A stretch of DNA of 10,539 bases, taken from NCBI GenBank assembly GCA_041736915.1, contig JBGSST010000080.1:1-10539 (forward strand), written 5' to 3'. The notes under the pieces were generated by a model, which did not search any database, had not been told where the DNA came from, and saw only the letters and a list, made by a program, of their open reading frames with translations. Below are positions 7,081 to 10,539 of the stretch, piece by piece. Numbering within the stretch: the first letter of the stretch is position 1; the number at the start of each line of letters is the position of its first letter. The DNA comes from JBGSST01 sp041736915 (GTDB taxonomy: Bacteria; Bdellovibrionota; FAC87; UBA2466). The translations under genes were made by a program, and so were the position numbers.

Positions 7081-8529
7081 CTAGTACGAATCCGTCATCT
7101 CGATCAGCTGCTGCAGCAGCCACAAGTCAGAACCCTCGGGAGCGAGTTTTGTGGGAGCCGGTGGGGCCATCAGAGTTTGTATAGCCGATAGCGGCAGCGA
7201 GTGCCGGCCTTTAAAGAGATGGTGAAGCTCGGGGTCTTTCTGGTCTTTTTGCCGAGCCAGAGCGCGAAAGAGACTTAGCTTGAAGCTGAAAGAATAGACC
7301 GCCTGAAAGGCGGCGGGGTCTAAAAAGTCAGAAGACGCGCGAGGTAACTCCTGCTCAATGAGGTTTTCTAGTTTTAGTAGCGCCTTCATCGGACCCGCGA
7401 GTGACTTTCCCTGGGCCCGCGCGTTGGTCCACTCGGTCTTTACCCCTTCGGCCTGATCCTTTTTGATGTCCAGCATGTCGTCGACCAGCTGAAACACCCC
7501 GCCGGATCGGTAGAAGAACTCGTACTCTTTCTCCGAAAGCGGACCCAGCCCGGTGTAGGCCGCGAGCACCGTCGATAGCCCGCCTTTATCGAGGGAGATG
7601 CGGTAGTACTCGCCTGGCGGCAAGTCCTGCCCTTTTTGTTTTAAACTTTCTATCTGGGCGCTGAATAGCCGCTGCAGAGAAAACCAGAACCCCGGAGATT
7701 TATCGCGCGGGAAAGCGTGTTCGAACCGCGCCAGGTAATCAAACAGCAGGCGCTCGTGAGCCGTTTCTATTTGCGGAGCGGTTCTTGACTCTAGATACGC
7801 GGCTAGCTTTCCCATGGTGGCTTTGCCCATCAGCCCTTTGTCCATGGCGGAGTCGACAATCGGATGCAGCAACGCGATCGCATTCACCGCCGACCGATCC
7901 CACACGTCGGATCGCGTGTTCAGGCGGGCGAAAAGTTTTATGGCGAACGAGTTGATGGCTCCCTGCGCGACCGTTTCGGTATCGAAGAACGCTTCGCCAT
8001 ACTTGGCCTTGTCGGCGGCGATGTCGGAGAGAAACTCTTTGTGGAATTCGGTCACGGCGCCAATACCAACCTGCTGGTCCGAGTTGCGAACCGCGGGGTG
8101 GGCCAGCATCGCTTCGAGGCGATTCCAGATCGAGCCCTTCAACAGAAAGTCGAGCCGGAGGCGCTTCACGAGCTTCTGCGTGCTCTCGATGGCCCGAAGA
8201 AAGTCGACCTCGCCAGATTCATTTTTTCTACCGGTGAAAAATCGCATTAGCTTGAACAGACCAAAGAAGACCTGATTGCGCGCGTACTCTAGGCGAGAGA
8301 CTTGGCGCAGGCTGGGTGGAAAAAGCCCGTGGCTCTCTGGCCCCAAGGCGCGATCCACTCCTATCTTCACCCATTCATCGAGCTGGGGGGAGGAAGGTTT
8401 CCACGTCTCCTCGACCGAATCCCCGGCCACGGTCTTTAGCGCGTCGACGCAAATGGCGCCGGCGGGCCGGGCAAGGCAAAGCGCCAAGACCAGCGAGAGC
8501 CATAACGGGATAAGAAAACGCGGGTTCAT
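7081..8529 (-). CDS. Secreted protein with class I isoprenoid-synthase motifs
   Basis: From the ATG at 8529 the protein is 482 residues and begins with a clear Sec signal peptide (MNPRFLIPLWLSLVLALCLA, then RPAGA; cleavage after about 25). The mature part is largely helical. Two Asp-rich motifs match the trans-isoprenyl/terpene synthase fold: LLHPIVDSAMDKG (DxxxD, Asp226 and Asp230) and GGVFQLVDDMLDIKKD (DDxxD, Asp350-354). LDKGGLSTVLAAYTG at 313-327 resembles the KTG..L..AA segment of polyprenyl synthetases. The family normally works in the cytoplasm on prenyl diphosphates, so an export signal is unusual. A GTG at 8613 with AAGGA upstream would add 28 residues before the signal peptide; I consider it less likely because the signal would no longer be N-terminal. 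The Shine-Dalgarno for 8529 is weak (AGG next to ATG). Enzymatic activity is unproven, and a squalene/phytoene- or curcumene-synthase-like relative is possible. Confidence 0.75.
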   Translation of the reverse strand: MNPRFLIPLWLSLVLALCLARPAGAICVDALKTVAGDSVEETWKPSSPQLDEWVKIGVDRALGPESHGLFPPSLRQVSRLEYARNQVFFGLFKLMRFFTGRKNESGEVDFLRAIESTQKLVKRLRLDFLLKGSIWNRLEAMLAHPAVRNSDQQVGIGAVTEFHKEFLSDIAADKAKYGEAFFDTETVAQGAINSFAIKLFARLNTRSDVWDRSAVNAIALLHPIVDSAMDKGLMGKATMGKLAAYLESRTAPQIETAHERLLFDYLARFEHAFPRDKSPGFWFSLQRLFSAQIESLKQKGQDLPPGEYYRISLDKGGLSTVLAAYTGLGPLSEKEYEFFYRSGGVFQLVDDMLDIKKDQAEGVKTEWTNARAQGKSLAGPMKALLKLENLIEQELPRASSDFLDPAAFQAVYSFSFKLSLFRALARQKDQKDPELHHLFKGRHSLPLSAIQTLMAPPAPTKLAPEGSDLWLLQQLIEMTDSY

Positions 8530-8667
8530 CCTAATAAGGCTTTTCGGTCGATTCTCTTGAAAGGGTGAGTCTGGCGCGGAGGCCGCAAGCCAGGGGCGGC
8601 TCCCCGCCGCCACAATTCCTTAACTTTAGGGGCCTAGAATGTTCCTACGCCAAACATTGAGGGTGCC
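8530..8667. other. Divergent intergenic region
   Basis: This 138-base gap separates two divergent genes and should hold both promoters. It contains a GC-rich dyad (GGCGG-CTCC-CCGCC, 8595-8608) without a T-run, so it is not an intrinsic terminator; it could be an operator or chance. No convincing -35/-10 pair was found for the minus-strand gene. Confidence 0.5.
8635..8663 (+). promoter_or_regulatory. Candidate -10 element and Shine-Dalgarno of the beta-helix gene
   Basis: TAGAAT (8635-8640) is one base from the -10 consensus and would give a leader of about 20 bases. GAGGG (8659-8663) is four bases before the ATG at 8668. No good -35 is visible at 16-18 bases upstream, so the promoter part is weak while the ribosome site is sound. 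Confidence 0.35.
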
Positions 8668-9732
8668 ATGAATTTGAATCGCCGCCGTTTTCTGACTTTG
8701 GGTCTTGGGGCCGCCGGAAGCATTGGGGTGCTGAAATCGGTTTCCGCGCAGGCGAATGACGGAGGGGTCGTCCGGGTTTCAAATTTTAACGAGCTTCGCG
8801 ACGCTTTGGTTCACGGTGGCGAAATCGAAATTCTCGCCGGAGCGGTCATTGAGCTACGGCAGACCCTAGTGGTGGGATCCAACACGCGGCTTTTCTGCTC
8901 TAGCGCCAATCCGGCCATCATTAAACGTGGCCCCTCAGCAATTTACTGTCTCTGCATCAACGGCGTTAACATCGGAATCGAAAACATCACCTTTGATTTC
9001 AATGGCTGGCAAGATTACGCGGCCGGAATCGCCTTCAAGCTGCCGGATTATTACACGGGCCCACGAAACCCACGGGCGAATGTGGTCCTCTCCGGCTGCA
9101 CTTTCATCGACTCGGTTGGCGTTCAAAACCGCAGCACTAAAGATTCATGGGCAATTGTTCTCACTAACGACTCGACCACCCCTTTACGGGACATAAAGAT
9201 TCTTGGTTGTCGTCAGCTTGCCCCATCCAGGCAACTGGTCGCTGGCGGAGACGGGCCAGGAATCGAAGGCATGGAGATTGCCTGGTGCTACTGCCAAGAT
9301 GGAAGAACCAATTCCATCTCGATGTCCAACCGGGGCGGCCCTTCTGGCTTCTCCTACTTCAGAAATGTGAACATCCACAACAACCGCATCGTGGGTGCCT
9401 GGGGCATAGGAATCTTCATGGGCAGAGACGGACAGGGAGAATCCTTGGTCACTATTGAGAATGTAGTGATTCGCTCGAACTCGATTTCCATGGGAAACAC
9501 GAGCGATGCCTATCCCTCCTGCATCTACTTAAGACCCACCAAAGACATGCTGAATGTGAGGATTGAGGACAATATTCTTCATACCTCTAAGTGCGGACCT
9601 CATCAGAACCCGCGTTCCCTCGTGCTGATTCTAGCCAGCAAGAATGAGGGGGATGTTGCCCTGGTGGGCAACGAGCTGTTTGGGCAAGCAAAAGAAGTGA
9701 TTAACGGGTTAATCAAGGTCAAGCGATCGTAA
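8668..9732 (+). CDS. Tat-exported right-handed beta-helix protein
   Basis: This 354-residue protein starts with a twin-arginine signal (NRRRFLTLGLGAAGSIG, cleavage near SAQA at 29), implying export in folded form. The body is built of repeated rungs typical of right-handed parallel beta-helices (pectate-lyase-like or PbH1 repeats): GVNIGIENITFDF, NVVLSGCTFIDS, DIKILGCRQLA, GMEIAWCYCQDG, NVNIHNNRIVGAWGIGIFM, NVVIRSNSISMG, NVRIEDNILHTS and DVALVGNELFG. Such folds bind or cleave polysaccharides. Asp and Arg residues that might act catalytically cannot be assigned by eye, and no specific lyase or hydrolase family was recognised. GAGGG lies four bases before the ATG. It is probably monocistronic, divergent from the isoprenoid-synthase-like gene and converging on kup with a 16-base gap. 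A carbohydrate-active or structural surface role is inferred. Confidence 0.82.
   Translation: MNLNRRRFLTLGLGAAGSIGVLKSVSAQANDGGVVRVSNFNELRDALVHGGEIEILAGAVIELRQTLVVGSNTRLFCSSANPAIIKRGPSAIYCLCINGVNIGIENITFDFNGWQDYAAGIAFKLPDYYTGPRNPRANVVLSGCTFIDSVGVQNRSTKDSWAIVLTNDSTTPLRDIKILGCRQLAPSRQLVAGGDGPGIEGMEIAWCYCQDGRTNSISMSNRGGPSGFSYFRNVNIHNNRIVGAWGIGIFMGRDGQGESLVTIENVVIRSNSISMGNTSDAYPSCIYLRPTKDMLNVRIEDNILHTSKCGPHQNPRSLVLILASKNEGDVALVGNELFGQAKEVINGLIKVKRS
9698..9715. repeat. 18-base perfect dyad near the end of the beta-helix gene
   Basis: TGATTAAC-GG-GTTAATCA has eight paired bases on each side of a two-base centre. It lies inside the last codons of the beta-helix gene. The tight centre suits a dimeric protein site better than a hairpin, and chance occurrence in 10 kb is possible. 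Confidence 0.4.
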
Positions 9733-9748
9733 CGCCGGCCTCGTTTAA

Positions 9749-10539
9749 CTAAAGCCTTACCTGCACACCAATCTCAATCACCTGCCGCGGCGGTAGTTTG
9801 AAATAGGCCATGGCGGTTTGGGCGTTGCGGGACATGAAGGCAAAGAGATGCTCACGCCACATGGCCATGCCGGGAAGCTCCGTCGCGATAACGGTTTCGC
9901 GGCCCAGGATATAGAACGCCGTCTTGGGGTCCACCGGTAGGCCCCTCGTTTGGCAAATGCGCAAGACTTCAACGACGTTGGGCGAATCCATAAACCCAAC
10001 TTTAGCGATGACCCGGTAGAAGTTCTGCCCCAAGTGCTCGATATCTACCTCGCTCGACAAATCAGTACGGGCAATATCGTGCGTTACTACCGTAAGCAGG
10101 ATCACGTGCTCGTGGATCACTTTGTTGATCTTCACGTTGTGAATGAGTGGGGGAGGAGTTCCCTCCGCTCGGCCCGTTAGCAAAACGGCAACCCCGGGAA
10201 CGCGGCACTGAATCTGCGGGACGGTTTCACTAATGAATCGCTCCATCGACATGGTAGACAACGCCAGCCGGCTGGTAAGGATCTGACGGCCTCGTTTCCA
10301 CGTGGTCATGACCGTAAATAAGATCGCCCCCAACAGCAGCGGAAACCAACCGCCATGCACAATCTTTAGCGCATTCGCTCCGAGGAACGCTAAATCGACC
10401 ACCAGAAAAGCTATCGCGGTAATCACCACCACAACGATATTCCAATGCCACAGACGGCGGGCGACAAAACACGTCAATATCGTCGTAATCTCCATGGTGC
10501 CGGTAACCGCAATTCCGTACGCCGCGGCCAAGGCGCTGG
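9749..10539 (-). CDS. kup: Kup-family potassium uptake protein (C-terminal part)
   Basis: The frame is open to the right edge, so the N-terminal 60 percent or so is outside the window (263 residues seen; E. coli Kup is 622). The visible part begins with the family signature SALAAAYGIAVTGTMEITT. Last membrane segments follow (about 20-40, 45-65 and 73-90 of the visible part, including GGWFPLLLGAILFTVM). Then comes the cytoplasmic C-terminal domain with PGVAVLL, PPPLIHNVKINKVIHE, FYRVIAKVGFMDSPNVVEVL and FYILGRETV, ending in EIGVQVRL as usual for the family. Kup carries K+ into the cell, generally by K+/H+ symport. All C-terminal landmarks are present, so there is no sign of decay. It faces the beta-helix gene tail to tail. 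Confidence 0.93.
   Translation of the reverse strand, partial: SALAAAYGIAVTGTMEITTILTCFVARRLWHWNIVVVVITAIAFLVVDLAFLGANALKIVHGGWFPLLLGAILFTVMTTWKRGRQILTSRLALSTMSMERFISETVPQIQCRVPGVAVLLTGRAEGTPPPLIHNVKINKVIHEHVILLTVVTHDIARTDLSSEVDIEHLGQNFYRVIAKVGFMDSPNVVEVLRICQTRGLPVDPKTAFYILGRETVIATELPGMAMWREHLFAFMSRNAQTAMAYFKLPPRQVIEIGVQVRL

Noticed and set aside
7107..7120. 14-base palindrome GCTGCTGCAGCAGC
   Set aside because: It encodes a Leu-Leu-Gln-Gln-Leu stretch of the isoprenoid-synthase-like protein and is explained by codon repetition.
8595..8608. GC-rich hairpin as an intrinsic terminator
   Set aside because: It has no following T-run on either strand and sits between divergent genes, where a terminator is not expected.
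8530..8613. N-terminal extension of the isoprenoid-synthase-like protein from a GTG at 8613
   Set aside because: Although AAGGA precedes the GTG, the extra 28 residues would bury the signal peptide inside the protein.

Overview
The window looks like chromosome of a Gram-negative bacterium. It encodes Sec, Tat and lipoprotein export signals, a periplasmic binding protein and an inner-membrane hybrid histidine kinase. The kinase H-box (HDIKSPLAALE) and the mix of secreted proteins of unknown role recall Bdellovibrionota or other former deltaproteobacteria. That placement is an impression from motif style, not a demonstrated affiliation. No tRNA, rRNA, transposon, CRISPR or phage feature was seen, and no gap between genes exceeds 300 bases.

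Bases 1-5726 (+) hold a tightly packed run of five genes that probably form one signalling operon. Every junction is an ATGA or TAATG overlap. In order they are: a response regulator with receiver, AAA+ and Fis-type HTH domains, whose 5' end lies outside the window; a 69-residue protein that resembles an isolated histidine-kinase dimerisation/phosphotransfer (DHp) hairpin; an alpha/beta hydrolase of the proline-iminopeptidase type; a secreted type-1 periplasmic binding protein; and a two-TM histidine kinase ending in two receiver domains. The inferred flow is: ligand to binding protein, to kinase His253, to Asp537/Asp653, to His18 of the small protein, to the receiver of the regulator. The layout parallels LuxP-LuxQ-LuxU-LuxO quorum sensing but appears to use different parts, including a DHp-like relay protein and a regulator whose AAA+ active site is decayed. 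This is the best candidate here for a little-described system.

Bases 5719-8529 hold a probable lipoprotein (-) whose 3' end overlaps the kinase gene, a HIT-family nucleotide hydrolase/transferase (+), and a protein with a signal peptide and class I isoprenoid-synthase motifs (-). Bases 8668-10539 hold a Tat-exported right-handed beta-helix protein (+) and the C-terminal part of a Kup potassium transporter (-) that runs off the window. These flanking genes show no obvious functional link to the signalling operon. They are arranged as convergent pairs with very short or overlapping 3' ends and no recognisable intrinsic terminators.
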